This document shows, piece by piece, positions 47,108-59,800 of a stretch of 64,000 nucleotides of DNA. The DNA comes from Hyaloscypha bicolor E. Lineage: Eukaryota; Ascomycota; Leotiomycetes; Helotiales; Hyaloscyphaceae. How positions within the stretch are numbered: the first letter of the stretch is position 1; each line of letters opens with the position of its first letter. Made by a program: the position numbers and the translations under genes. The notes below the pieces were generated by a model that was not told the origin of the DNA, searched no databases, and saw nothing but the letters and a program-made list of their open reading frames with translations. The DNA lies in NCBI RefSeq assembly GCF_002865645.1, contig NW_020194684.1, forward strand, positions 6,409,821-6,473,820, read 5' to 3'.

Positions 47108-49464
47108 ATGTCAGGCCCGACACAGGATTCGGGTCCGGCAGAGGAGGCTCCTATCTTTGATTCCTCGGCCCATCCAGTTCCACTTCGGCCATCAAACGAA
47201 AGAGCCTCCTCGACAGATGCGTTGACAGGAGTGGAATATCCGTGCCAAGCGGTCCTCAAGTTACAGAAGTTTCACCAGCTACTAGAGAAAATAGGCGCGC
47301 CCCTCATGATGTATTTGAAGTGGTGCCGGATCTGAGGGCGAGGGACACTTTCGACGCAGAAATCCCAGACGAAAGTCCGCATGGCAGAAATGAAAGCGAC
47401 AATAGCAGCCCCGGAGCAGCAGGTGGACAGACCGAACATGCCCAAGCGGTTGCTGGTGTGGAAGCAGCAATGAAAACGTTGCCTCCCGTAGCAAAAACAT
47501 CAGCACAACAATACGTGTTCAGTACCTGGGAGAAGTTTGGTTGGCTTTCCAGTATATTTCTCGTCGGAGGCCTTGTTGTTTTACTTGCAGCCATTGGATT
47601 TCTCGCTTTCCTCTGGTTTGGAAACTGGTCAAATCATACCTGGAACAATATCGCCACTCAAAATTGGTTTACAAGAGCTGTATCTCTGTCAGCGCTTGCT
47701 GTAAGAAATGCAGTATCACTACAAGCAGGAGTTGCCACTTCCATGCTAGCGAGTGTAGCCTTAGAGCAGATGGAGGTTCACATTCTTTCCGCGGCATCAA
47801 TCTCAGGCATGCGAAATGCGACTTCTGGGCCCTACTTCTTCACTTGGTCAATGTTGACTGCTGCCTGGAAAAGAGGAAACTTTCGACAACGGATGCTCCT
47901 CCCTATTCTTGCAGTTGTTCTGACAATCACAACTGTTCTTGTGCAGTTTACATCAACGACACTGCTAGCTGATCTGAGCTCTAGTCTAATCCCAAGCTCC
48001 AGCAGGAATTACACCGCAGCGACCAATTTCGTCTATATAAATGGTACCGATGGCTTCCGGTATATCCCTGTTGTGCCTCGAGGAACGAGTTGGAAAATAA
48101 AGGCACCTTTCTATCCAGCATTTGCCGAATACCACGAGGATGTTGCTGACAGTACTCAACAAGACGGTATATCAGACACAGGGTTCACTCTCAGAGCTTT
48201 TCTTCCATTGCAGGATCAGCAAGCTCGGTCCAACATCAGGTCTTACAATGGGATTGCAACCGTCCTTGATTCCCGGGTTGTTTGCATGCCGCCAAACATG
48301 ACAAATCATTCACTCCATCTCATCAAGGACACAATGGCTTTAGGTGGTCAAGTAACTGCAGCATCGAATACCACGAACCTCTTCTTCGAGTCTGGAAATG
48401 GAGCTGAATCCAATCAAACTTGGGAAAACAGGACGCCTGCTCAATTCAAATGCGTACTGCCTCTGGCGTTATCACCAACTTCACTGCAAGACTGGCGTCT
48501 CTCGATCTGCCAGCCAACTACAACAACTGGATACCTGGCAAATGCGTTCAATTCAACGAGTTTCTTCAACTCTTGGTCTATGTATATCGTGGTGAACATC
48601 TCAAAGGGCGGCCTTATTGACTGGTTGAGCGGAGTAACACCAGAATCTGGCGACCAGCATAGTGATCTCTTCGGGCCCGGAAATCGACCCCTATTTTTCA
48701 GCAACCACAACGAGTGGCAAGACCTCTTATTCACTTCCAATGGTTCTCTCAGACTGAGTACAACGCTTTGTTTCACTGCATTCGAGACCGCTGACTTGGC
48801 TATCGAGGCCATTGGAAACGAAAATCGAACTGAGCCCATCCCTGAATACGACTCTGAAAAGCAAGTTTACCAGTATGGTCGGATTCGCAAACAACTCGGG
48901 CAGCCAGCTAATCTAGCCCCCTTATTCTCGGAAAGTGATTCGGAGAGAGGGATTTTGCAATTGAAAAAACGAGGCTCTTGGCTCCCCGGACCAGGTGATT
49001 ATCATTTTGATGGAATAGCTAGTGAACGAACTTCTTTTGCGCTAGATTTTGCCAACATGTTTGGCCCTGTTCAAGGTGTCGAACAGCCTGTGATTGGAGG
49101 GATTGACTCCCCGTGCACAGCTATTATATATGGCGGGCAACGCGATTCCGGGTCGTGGACAGGCCTGACCTCCTTTCGAGCTGATCCATCCCTCACAGCA
49201 CTCGTGCAAGAAATTCTGCAGCAAGGTGGAAGTATAGCTTTTGCCCTGCAGAGCATTCTCACCACCTTGGCTGGCATTGCGTATTATGACCAGCTACAAC
49301 AGTTCAATGGAGTCGGAGCAGTGGTCCAGTCTGATTTCGTTCTTGTCACTGTCCCACATTCTTACAGAGGTTTTATTGCTGTTGTATCGGCAGTTGAACA
49401 CAACTCTTTTTTTTCTTCGTCCCAAGGTCGGTTAGTAAGCTCGCCGCTTCTACTCGGGCGCTAA
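47108..49464 (+). CDS. Large fungal membrane protein with extracellular domain, unknown function
   Basis: The main frame is open from about 47162 to 49464. It encodes a hydrophilic N-terminus, a strong membrane segment (SIFLVGGLVVLLAAIGFLAF), a helix rich in Ala/Ser, a second segment (MLLPILAVVLTITTVLVQF) and a region of over 400 residues with many N-glycosylation sequons (NHT, NYT, NGT, NTT, NRT), so probably extracellular. A last hydrophobic stretch (SYRGFIAVVSAV) is cut short by an unusual tail after a run of eight T's at 49406. No ATG begins the main frame before 47470. The ATG at 47108 opens another frame that would need an intron or indel to connect. The protein resembles a common hypothetical family of filamentous fungi; I do not know its function. 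The C-terminus may be truncated by frameshift. Confidence 0.6.
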
Positions 49465-50177
49465 TCACCCTTGGCTCACCCTCTCTTCACCTAGCTCACC
49501 TGAGCTGCCTGAGCAACCTAAACTGTCCCTGAGCAGTACCTACTACGCACTCATGCATCTGTTCTCCTATTAGGCTAGATGCAGACTAGGACATTTTATC
49601 TCATCTTTGTCAAGTTTTGGCGATGATCCCTGGGGAGCCCAAACAGGCTCCTAAGGATCCCGAACTAGACCCTTATAAAAATGGATTCATGGTCATTCAT
49701 TGGTAATCGCCCGGCGGTGGAGCATAAAGATCTTATTCAAGGAGAGAGATTTGCCGTCCAAACCCACCGTCTAAATCTAACCACATTTGGCGATTTTATA
49801 GGATTCTGCCTGTCATTAATATCATATGACTAGAAATAATTAAGATACAAAATATTAGAATAAAGAGTATATAGTCGAGACGAGATTACGTGCGATAAGT
49901 TTTAGCGGTCGTAGATAATTATTTAATACATAGGTATATAAGTTAGAGTCAGAGTTTTTAGAGTATAATGTACTTTATGTGACGAACCTTGTTGGAACTG
50001 AGTGTACGCTGGTACACTGTAGTTTATATACCGGATGTATATATAGAGTGCTTACCCCGCGTGAGCTGAAAAATTAAGCCGTCAACCTCCAAAACATTGC
50101 AACAAACCTGATAGAAATCCCCAGTCACATGCTTAGCACAGGCTTACTAGTTACCTGACATATACTATTATATATAT
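49465..50177. other. Intergenic region, nothing recognised
   Basis: About 710 bp between convergent genes. The first part repeats CTCACC/CTGAGC-like words; the second part is AT-rich. A relic of the truncated C-terminus of the membrane protein could lie at 49465-49560, but no frame is convincing. Confidence 0.4.
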
Positions 50178-53100
50178 TCAAGACAACCTCTCTGTCTCTT
50201 CTCCTTCTTCTTCTTTTCTCCCTAGTTGCTCCTCTGCCTCGATCGCAGCCCTGACATCCGTGCTTATGGTTTCCATATACGTTTTCTGTGAAGGAAAATC
50301 CTCGAGTGTGCGAGCGAGCCGCTGGCTCGGGTCAGCTTCAGGGTCCAGCGGATCGTAATAACGAACCCAACGCAGGAAAAACCGGGGTTGAGTAACATTG
50401 AATAACTTCTTCCAAGCATTTACGGTGTCTGGAGGGAGAGAGTCACTCCCCCCTAGTATCTGGACTACGGCTTCTAGATGTTTTGTCCAGTACTTCGCGG
50501 CGTAGCCGAGAAAATGCGGTCTCGTGACGTCAGGTTCGTCCAATAGGGTCTTGAAACATGTGGATAGAATTCGCGTGTGGGCAAGTTGCTCGCTGAGGCC
50601 TAGGCGGGACGGTTCGTACAGGAGAAACTCTCGTACGGTTGGATGAGCCAGCTGCACTATCCCGTCCCTAACCTCTACCAAGCTGGAAACAGAAGCGACC
50701 AATCGGTCGGCTACGGCCTCGAGACGTTCCGGGACGAGATTTTCGCCCGAGTGTGAGTCTTGCGGGGCTAACGCCTCGATAAATTCTTCACAGCTGAGCG
50801 GCCGGAAGGTGAACGCAAGCCACGCGAAGATATTCTCTGCTTGATTTCGCTCGAGGTCTTCTATGCGATCCAAGGCGTGGTTATAGAGGGCGTCAAGGCT
50901 TCTCGGCGTGGAAGCTATTGCTTCTTCTAATTTATGGAAACTTGATCCACTCTGAAGCTCTTTTTCGATAACTTTCAATACAAGCTTGAGCCATAGAATG
51001 CTAACGAAGTCAGTCAATTAAATTGCTTCTTCTAGTGAAAATTCTTACCTTCCTTCTGCGGAGTATAACAATCGCTCCGTTATTCTATGCCTAATCTCAT
51101 CCGGCATGTTTATATTCTTTAGCCGATTTGATATAAGAATTTCGAAGTCGAAGTTCGTGAAGTCGTCAATTCTTATCTGCGCATGAGGTTGGATGAACTC
51201 GAACATCGGGAAGGGACGGCTGGCGATCATAATGCGCCGCCTGTCGGCCTTCAGCGATTGAAAAAACGGAAGCGTTTGTTGCAGGTCGGAGCCGGGGATT
51301 CCGTCAAGGATGATATACACATCCTCAGCAGTGCGGTCCAAGGCCAGGCACAGTGTTGAAATTAGGGATTGCGTCGTGGGGGTTTCTTGTGGCGCCGAGA
51401 TGGCGGCCAAGACAAAGCGAACATCATCTGGAATATCTTCCCTATCAGCCCAGAGTTGATGAAGAAGAGTCTGCAAACAGTCTGAGAACTGATTCGCCGA
51501 TTTTGACGTGGTGAAATAATACAGAACGTGAGCTCCGTCCGCACTATTGTTCGGGTCGGAGAGATATCTGACTACGCGGGAACTATGTCACGATCAGCCG
51601 GGTGTGAGCAAGGTGCGGGACTCAAAGCATCTACCATAGCGCTGTCTTTCCACTTCCCCGCTCACCGAGAAGGAATAGCATCGGAAGCCCACCGTGCAGC
51701 CAACTGACAAATTGCTCCTGGTTGAATAGCCATTTGAACGATCCTTCGATATCGTTTTGCCTTGCCTGGATTGCCGCGGACTCGGATGTCTCCCTACCTA
51801 TCGAAAGCCACCTAGGACGCTCAAACTCGGCAACCATTTCTCGAAGTGTTGAAGTCGCAGCGCTCGAAGCTGCCGGGTATGATAGGGCCAACCGGACGTG
51901 GGGAAGTAAAAGCCGCGCTTGCCACCATATCCTGGCATGGATCGCAGCCGAGAATGTGTTGCTGAGTACTTCTACCGCTTTCTGTTGCCAGTGCTCTTCT
52001 TGCCCTCCGTTGCGCAACCAGATTCTCATTGTGCGGTGGACCAGGCGATGGATGCTCCACATGTTCTCCTCGGGTGCCTGGGCAGGAGATGCTGCTTCGA
52101 AAATGAATGAATACTGGACAAGCAGTCCAACATCTTCAACTAGATCATTCTGGGTCCAGATGGCCGTCAGGAGGAACATCGGTATAGTTTCTCGATCGAG
52201 TACAGCAAGGTAGGAAATGACACCGGTCGTGGCGTGTCCATAGTGTACTATCTGGCCGAAGTTGAGTTGCCAAGTAATAATGACTGCATTCGTCAGATCA
52301 TCCGGGTCCCTAACTGCGTCGGAGAAATCTCTTTGCAGAAGCCGCTCTTCCTCTGCCTCGGTCTTCTGGAACAGGGTCAGGTATCCCCCGATGCTCATCA
52401 AAGGCTTGAAAGAGCGGATGTATGCGACAGCCTGCATGATGGCCAGGGGAAGGAAGTCAAGGGCTTTGGCGAGATCTTCCACCTTTGAAACTGGGGTCGT
52501 GTCGTTCGGGAGGCTCGATTTGAACAGGTCAACGGCTTCAGTGGTTGACATGAGCGGGACGTGGATCACGCCCGAATCTTGGTTGACAAGCCGTTCAGCG
52601 ATACCACGACTCCGCGTAGTCATTAGTACGCGACCTCTCGATTTGGGGATATACCAGATATATGGGTGTTTCTGCGACTCGTCTTTTTCAAATATCTCCG
52701 CGGTGTCTGCATTATCGAGGATAAGCAGCCAAGGGCCGCTCTGAGGATGTGATAACCAGTCGTTGATCAACTGGGGGACGTCCAAAATCTTGGTGTCGCC
52801 TACGGTGGAGGTGTTGAACTTTTCGAGTTTCTCGAGTGTTTCCTCTGGAATCCACCTCATGATGCTACGCAAGGAGTCGAGAAAGCGGGAGGAGCTGGCA
52901 GCGGAAACCCAATAAATAGACTGTCCGGGATCGTCATTCGCTGTCCGATAGAGAAATTCGATAGCGATTCGGGACTTTCTATTGCATGTCGTTAACCTTT
53001 CCAAGAATACAACTTGCAGTCTCCACAGTCGTAAGGAGAACTCACCCAACGCCACCAAGGCCCCACAGAGCGACGTGGTTTCCTGAGCCGAAGCCTCGTG

Positions 53101-54633
53101 AGATACTGTCATAGATGTTTTCTCGCGATACGAGAGACTTAGTGTCGCGATCGAAATCCACCATGAATATGGCAGCCCGCGCCTTGGAAGGCGCCTGAGA
53201 AGGCGCCTGGTACTCCTGAAACATCTGCCTCATTTCGTCTCTGGTGGCGATCTGGTTGAGTTGTTTATCTACCTGAATCAATGTATTCCTACAGAGCGTA
53301 TCAGTGTTGCTCTCGCCGAGTATTTGTTCGTAACGTACAATACGCTGCCGATGGCCTGGCGGGACTCTTTTGCGAGGTCTCGCAGGTTCTTGACTGCTGC
53401 CCGATTCAAATAGCTGCATTGTTTCTCGCAATTATCTGCAGCAAGCGCAAGTTGGTCTCCGCTCTCCACTAGACGCTCTACATACTTCGACACATCGTCA
53501 AGCTTGAAGGGAGCATTTAACGCCTTGCTCCAACTCCGTTGGCGCTGGATTGCGAAGCCGAGAAAGAGCTGCGATTTGGCGTAGGCTCGGACTATAGATG
53601 TTTCTAGATCGACCAACGAGTCTTCTAGCGGCCGGAGGGTGAAATTAGGACCCATGTATAATTCCTGGTATATGCCGCACTGCAAGACTAGCGAGGTAAC
53701 CTTGGCAATACCGCCGAGGAGTTGCGTTCTCAGCTCACTGCTGGCTGTCAAGATCTATAAAGATTAGCTAGACCCTCCAAGGTAGCTGCGCCCGATTTGT
53801 CCAGGCTGTAGGGTCTGAGAGCTGCTTACCTGGAGAACAAAGCGGACAGCAGCCCATGGCAGAGCAGCATGAACAGGATCGAATGTGACAGCAACATCGC
53901 CCACGGAAACAAACTTGTTCAGGATTGAGATAGTCTTTTCGACAAAGTGATGTGTTTTGCTGTTATTAGGTTGTCCCTTGATTTCCAGCTCCATTTCCTT
54001 CTTGATATCCTTGGCGAAGTCCTTTGGGCTAGGGCTGTTTTCCGCAGCGTTGCTGTTGGCTACCTTCACTGTGAATTCATTGACGACGGCCACGATATTG
54101 GGGTCTTCTTTAGACTTCTGCAGCTGGTCTATGGCCTTGTCCCACAGCTTACGATCACTGGAAGTTGTCTTCGCAGACGGTGGAACTTGGCTCGAATTTC
54201 CCGCTTCTTCTAAGGTATCTCCGCCGAGCGAGGGTGTTCCGGACGCGGCCGTCTTTGGAAGAGGCTCTGCAAGCGGACCCTGAGGCTGTGGATGGAGGAT
54301 AGGGGCGTCGGTACTGCCTAGAGATGAGGCACCATGAGTTTGGTCGTAGGCTTCCTCGGACACGGGTAGAACAGTGGCATCGTCCTTCGGCGAAGAGGTT
54401 TTTTTGGCGGTAGAGTCTGTTCCGGCAACTGGAACAATTGGAGCACCTTCAGCGACCGCAATCTGTTGACCAGGTCGTGGTTCTGTATTCGAAGAAACTG
54501 GTGCGGATTGGGCATCCAGGATGTACGGTTCATCTTGTTTGGCGTTGTCTTTCGGACTCTCTAAACTCTTCGAGGCGGAATGCTTACTGCTGAAGAGAAA
54601 TTTCAGTCGCGAGACCAGCTTTCCTCCAGCCAT
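50178..54633 (-). CDS. STAND/NLR-like protein with two NTPase modules (NB-ARC then NACHT), 1387 aa
   Basis: Six exons (54633-53830, 53754-53339, 53288-53046, 52978-51635, 51582-51049, 51000-50178) join in phase to 1387 residues; introns are 48-75 bp with canonical ends. Residues 1-170 are disordered. About 170-400 resemble the fungal NACHT_N region (LWDKAIDQLQ, FDPVHAALPWAAVRFVLQ, CGIYQELYM). NTPase 1 has P-loop GLGGVGKS (483-490), Walker B WLLILDNAD (about 572), GRVLMTTRSRG and LPLAIMQAVAYI, i.e. NB-ARC type, with a winged-helix-like IHRLVHRTMRIWL. NTPase 2 follows DIEGSFKWLF and FVSWLHGG, with P-loop GERGSGKTA (926-934), Walker B VYIILDGIP and RRIMIASRPFP, i.e. NACHT type, then a RPLSCEEFIEALA segment. 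The protein ends without ankyrin, WD or TPR repeats. The ATG at 54633 is the first Met; GTG codons precede it. Family role: nonself or pathogen sensing with programmed cell death; no function is shown here. Confidence 0.9.
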
Positions 54634-54858
54634 GGCGCCTTGGGTATGCTTAATGGGAGAGGTAGACACAGCGTTAGGTTACCTCTTCCTGGATAGCACC
54701 GGTGTCGCGACCTGGGCAGGATTTTCTCTAGTCACCCAGGCTGGCCGACGGAAGGCCTACTAAGGGCCGCAAGTTAGTTCGTTTTGTTATAAACAAGTCA
54801 CAAGATTTGCTTCGGTCAAAGGGTCGAACCAACTACTTTTAGGCATCAGGTGTCTGAG

Positions 54859-55534
54859 CAGTGTGGGCTCCGATAAGCTCGATAAGCGACGATTAGATAA
54901 TCGCGCTAATTTTTCGATAATCGATAATCGACCATCGATTACGATAATTATCGAACTAAGGCCTTGGCAATACTACAGGGCCACTACAGGGCCAATGCGC
55001 TATATTTATAGGCCTCATACCACCTTTTCTTTACTATAGCAGAATTCCGATTTAGTAAAGGCGGTATAAGGCCTATAAATATAGCGTATTGGCCCTGTAG
55101 TGGCCCTGTAGTGGCCCTGTAGTATTGCCAAGGCCCTGGGACCCACTATTATCGATGGAATTATCGATGGGCTCGCTTAATGGCTGGCTGGGCCCACTTT
55201 TATCAACAGAATTATTGATAAAAGCGGGCCCAGCCATTAAGCGAGCCCCATTGCATTAATAGTATTAGCAATAATTATATTATCTATATTATATAATAGA
55301 CTATTAAATAGAATATAATAGTATAGTAATAATAGTCTACTTTTATACTAATCTTTATACTAATCGGTTTATAATTGAACTAGAAAGCGAGATGTTCATG
55401 TAATAGGGCTCGCTTAATAGCTGGGGCCCACTTTTATCAACGATAATTATCGATATCGATCGTTTATCGATCGATTAGCCGATAATGATTACTAATCGAT
55501 AATCCCGATCGATAATTTATCGGAGCCCACACTG
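54859..55534. mobile_element. hAT-like MITE with nested hairpins
   Basis: 676 bp, beginning CAGTGTGGGCTCCGATAA and ending TTATCGGAGCCCACACTG (perfect 18-bp inverted termini). It is flanked by the direct repeat GTCTGAG at 54852-54858 and 55535-55541. CAGTG termini and a 7-8 bp duplication fit the hAT superfamily. The interior has no coding potential. It contains a large hairpin (54960-55135), a second hairpin around 55168-55250 (GGGCCCACTTTTATCAAC arms) and a further copy of that arm near 55410. The subterminal DNA is dense in ATCGAT/CGATAA words. It lies about 225 bp upstream of the NLR-like start codon. Confidence 0.85.
54960..55135. repeat. Large inverted repeat (hairpin) with 11-bp unit expansion
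   Basis: Arms 54960-55028 and 55057-55135 are reverse complements over about 70 bp (GGCCTTGGCAATACTACAGG at the outer end). The right arm has three GGCCCTGTAGT units against two in the left arm. The loop is about 28 bp. The structure could be a nested MITE. Confidence 0.85.
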
Positions 55535-55626
55535 GTCTGAGGGCGGCTAAGAATAATTGGCTAGAGAATCTTTGCTTGATATTGCGAGCGGGGTACTTCA
55601 CTACAAGATTGAGATAGGAACCTCTT

Positions 55627-55779
55627 TATTATAATAAAACATTGTTATTGTATTATAATAATAATATATTAATAGATCAAGAGGAAAGAGAGGTGTGGCA
55701 CGAGTGGCCAAAGCTTAAATACAGGAATGTAGTCACGTGAGCCTGCACGTGACTACTAGTACATAGTTGCCATGTAATA
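55627..55779 (-). mobile_element. 153-bp solo LTR, second copy, opposite orientation
   Basis: Reverse complement of the LTR at 9875-10027, identical in length, with CTCTT direct repeats at 55622-55626 and 55780-55784. On the minus strand it begins TATTACATGGCAACTA and ends TTATAATA, so both the TG and CA termini have become TA by transitions. The paired CACGTG motif and TATTTAAG box are conserved. Confidence 0.88.
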
Positions 55780-55784
55780 CTCTT

Positions 55785-56574
55785 ATTCATTAGTAGCCTA
55801 GAGCATTTTCTAACCTATTACTTCCAAAGTTATTAATTATCTATAAAAAATAACTAAACTTAGTTACTTAATATTTTAAAAAATAGTACTAATTTAATTA
55901 TATATTATATATATAATAAGTAGGATTATATATATAGTCTGCTATTAAAATATAGTCCCTTTCTCTAGAATCTACTATAAGGGCATAATCCTATTCTTAT
56001 ATATAAAGGTTTTTCCTGCTCTTTTTTCCTTTTCTTCTTTTTATCTTTTTAGTTTCTTTTATATTAGCTTTATAAAGCCTTCTTTATTATTTTAGAATAT
56101 ATTAATATTATTATATATTTTTATTTTAATATAAAAACTTATACTATTATAAATTAAAATTATTTAATAATTAATTATATAATAATAATTAATTTAAAAA
56201 ACTTAAAACTTAAATTTTAACTTTATATAATTAAGCTTTAAAATATTATTTAAAAATTAAAAATTAAAATAAAAAAAGTTAATACTATTATATTAATATT
56301 TTAAGGATTTTAGTATTTCTTTAACTAGATTAGTTTTAGATTTTTCCGAGATTATATAGTTAAGAATTCCTTAATAGACTAATAGAATTATTCTTTTTAA
56401 ATATAAATAAAATGTTTCTGATTTTTTATTATTTTACTAGTATATTAGTATATATTATATTTAGCTAGTTTTATTAATTTTCCGGTATTTTATAGTTTAG
56501 GTTATATATACCGGGATATATTCCGATTAGCTAACTTGGTACTCTTATAAAGAGCTCTTTTCTTAATAGAACTA
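55785..56574. other. AT-rich DNA, no gene
   Basis: Extremely A/T-rich and dense in TA dinucleotides. No open frame, boundary or repeat is supported. Probably RIP-degraded repeat sequence. Confidence 0.5.
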
Positions 56575-56880
56575 GTATAAGGTATTTATTAATAAGTAAT
56601 AAGATAATAGAATAAATTAGTATATTATAAAACTATAGTATTAAATTTAGTATAGAACTAATCTCTATTCTTCCTATAAGGTCCAGGAAAGCCCTTTCTA
56701 AATAGGAGACCCTAATAATATATATATAATTAGTAATTTATAAATATAATATATATAATATAAATAGTAATTAATTGAAATATTAAAAGGCTACTAAACT
56801 CTCTAATTAATACCCGTAATATTCGAGGTTTATTATATATTCTTAAGTTATATATAATCTTATATATATTATAATTATAT
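56575..56880 (-). repeat. LTR-like repeat, inverted relative to 62375-62690
   Basis: About 300 bp matching the reverse complement of 62375-62690 with scattered transitions. Shared phrases include TTAGTATATTATAAAACTAT and CGAGGTTTATTATAT. Read on the minus strand it would be the 3' LTR of the element at 56881-62374. The end points are approximate. Confidence 0.65.
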
Positions 56881-59800
56881 TTCCTTTCTAGAATCTTATT
56901 CCTAAGATTTATTAATTTATTCTAGTAAATATTTAATTAATTATTTATTTAATTAATATAAACTTCTAGTATTTTAGGAAATAGTTTTACTAATATAATC
57001 TAGATAATAAATATAAAAATTATCTAATTAGATTAGGGCTAAATAAGTAAGAAAGAAAAGTAATTATATTCCAGATATAAAAGCTAGCTAGTAATTATAA
57101 TTTTATTTAGGATCTAAGTATTCTAATTAGCTTAATCTAAAGTACTAAAGTATTATCTTATAAAATTAATATTACCTATTAGATCTTATATTAGAATAAT
57201 CTAAATAGCTATATAGAAAGTATTTAATAAATATTTATATAAGAAACTTATATAAATATTTCTGAGATCCTAGAGATTATTTATAGGCTTCTAGAAGTAT
57301 ATATTAATTAGTTATATTAGTTTCTAATTAGAATTAGTATAAAAACTAGTAATTAATCTAGGTAATTCTCTATTTCTATAAAAGAATCTCTTTATATTAC
57401 TATATATTCTTTTTCTTTTTAATAACTATATATATAACTTTTTTTATTATTACTTTCTAGCCTTTTTTTCTATCTTTCTCTAAGTCTTTTTTAATTATTT
57501 TTAATTAATTCTATAATATTTTCTTCTGGCTTTATTATTTATTCCTATAATAATAAGTATAAAGGTAATTTTATAGTTTTCTTTCTTATTACTAGTAAAT
57601 ACTTAAAATATTTCAAGTATTTATTTATTAATTTCTTTATCTTATATATTATAATATTTAGTAAGAAGAATTATAACTATTATAATAAGGGTTCTAAATC
57701 TTATATATTAATAAGTTCTTTAGCTTTAATATCTATTAAAGCTAATATAATTTCAGATTTCTTATTACTTATTAGAGACTTACTAGTTCTAGAAAAATAC
57801 TATTATAATTTTTAAGAAATTTCTTGAAATATATCCTAAATAATATTATACTAATAAGAATAATACTATTAATTAGGTTTTTAAAGACTAGAAAAATACT
57901 AATAAGCTTTAAAATTCTTCTTTCTATTTTAATAAGGCAAATAATATTATTATTTAGGTTAGTATCCTAAAAGTAAGTTTTTTCTAATATATTTAGGTAT
58001 TTACTAATTTCTTAAAAAAATACTATAATATTTATCTTTAAAATATTAATCTTATTACTAAGCTTATTACTAAAATTACTAAATAGTTTATTACTAGTAT
58101 TTTAAATACTAATAATATAATACTTATAGCTATTTAAGACCTAATTTCAGAAGTTTGGGCCTTTTATAAAATATATATAGCTATTATAAGTTCCTTATTT
58201 ACTTCTTTTAATATCCTTAATACTAATATTATTATAATATAACTATATCTTATTAAGAAATAAGTAAATTCCGGAAAGTATTAGCTAATTCTTTACTAAG
58301 TTCTAAATAGGACTAGTATTTAGTATTTTTATTTTAGGAATTAGGAATTTATAAGAATTAGAGTTTATTTATTTAAGATATTTATAGCTAGTTTATTTAT
58401 AATAAATCTTTTTTAATTCTAAACCTTTTTCTAATAATTTAAATATAATTCTTATAAGCCTTAATAAAATCCTAGAAAACCTTTATAAATAAAAAACCCA
58501 GGAAAAAAATATTTTTATTATTATTCCGGGTCTTTTTTTAGCTATTTAGGTTCTTTTTTTCTTTTAAATAGCCTTTTTCTTAATAGTCCAGAATTCTTTT
58601 TAATTTTAAGAAATTATTAAAAAGTAGTTTTAGATTCTAAATTATAGTTTTAATTATATAATTTTAGAAATTTCTTAGAATTTTTAAGATTAGAAAAAGC
58701 AAGTAACTAGGTATTATAATCTTTAAGCCAGGCTTTTTATTTAATTAAATACTATTATTCTTTATTTTTATTATTTTATTAGTAATTAATAATAGCTTTT
58801 ATTTTTTATTCTTATTTTTTATTATTATTTACTAATTTCGGAAGTTCTCTAGAAAAATATAAATATAGCTTCTAATTCTTTTTTATTATATATTTTTTAA
58901 AAAAGAAAATATAGAAAATTAAATATAAATAATTATATATATTTAATAATTCTAACTTATATACCAAATTACTGATATATTTAAGAATTCTAAATAAATT
59001 TATAAATTTTGGCTTAAGCTTTCCTATTTTAAGTTTAATATTTCTTATTAATAGTATTATCTAGATTTTTTTAAAGTAGTATTTAGCTAACTAGTACTTA
59101 TTATAATAAGTTTCCCGGTTATTTTATATATAATATTATAAATTCTTAAGCTTTTTCTATTTTATTTTAAAGATTTCTAGCCTTTTATATATAGCTAGTA
59201 TTTTTTTTATAATTCTATTTTCAGGATTTTATAGAAATTAAAAATAGTATTTATAATATATATAGAAAGATATATTTTATAAAACCTAATATTTTAAGTT
59301 ATTATATATAAATTTTATAAAAGATAACTTTTTAAATTAGTTATTTTTTTAGATATTATAATAATATCTTAAATAGTATTTTAGGGCCTAGTTTTATTTT
59401 TCTATTTAATTATTTATTTAAGAATAATAAGCTATATTTAAATACTATTTATATATTAAATAAAAGTAAAAAGCAGACTAGACCTAGCTAGTAAATACTA
59501 TTTCTCGGTCGGAAATAATTCTATTAAAAGAGCCAAAAATCGAGAAAATATATTTCTATATAATTTTAGTAAGCTTTAGAGAATTAATAATTTTATAATA
59601 TATAATATATCTTATTATTTTAAAATACTAGTTAATAATTATAAGAATTATATTAAAATCGGGATCTTTTACTAGGTTCTTATATAATAGTAAACCTATA
59701 ATAAAATCTATAGAGATCTTATTTCAAGGTCTTTTAGGCTATAATAAATTACTAAATAGACTATATAGTAAATGCCTCTTTATCTTAATTCTCTAGTAAA

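Noticed and set aside
54960..55250. CRISPR-like repeated units
   Set aside because: Units are inverted, not regularly spaced, in a eukaryotic TIR element; explained by nested hairpins.
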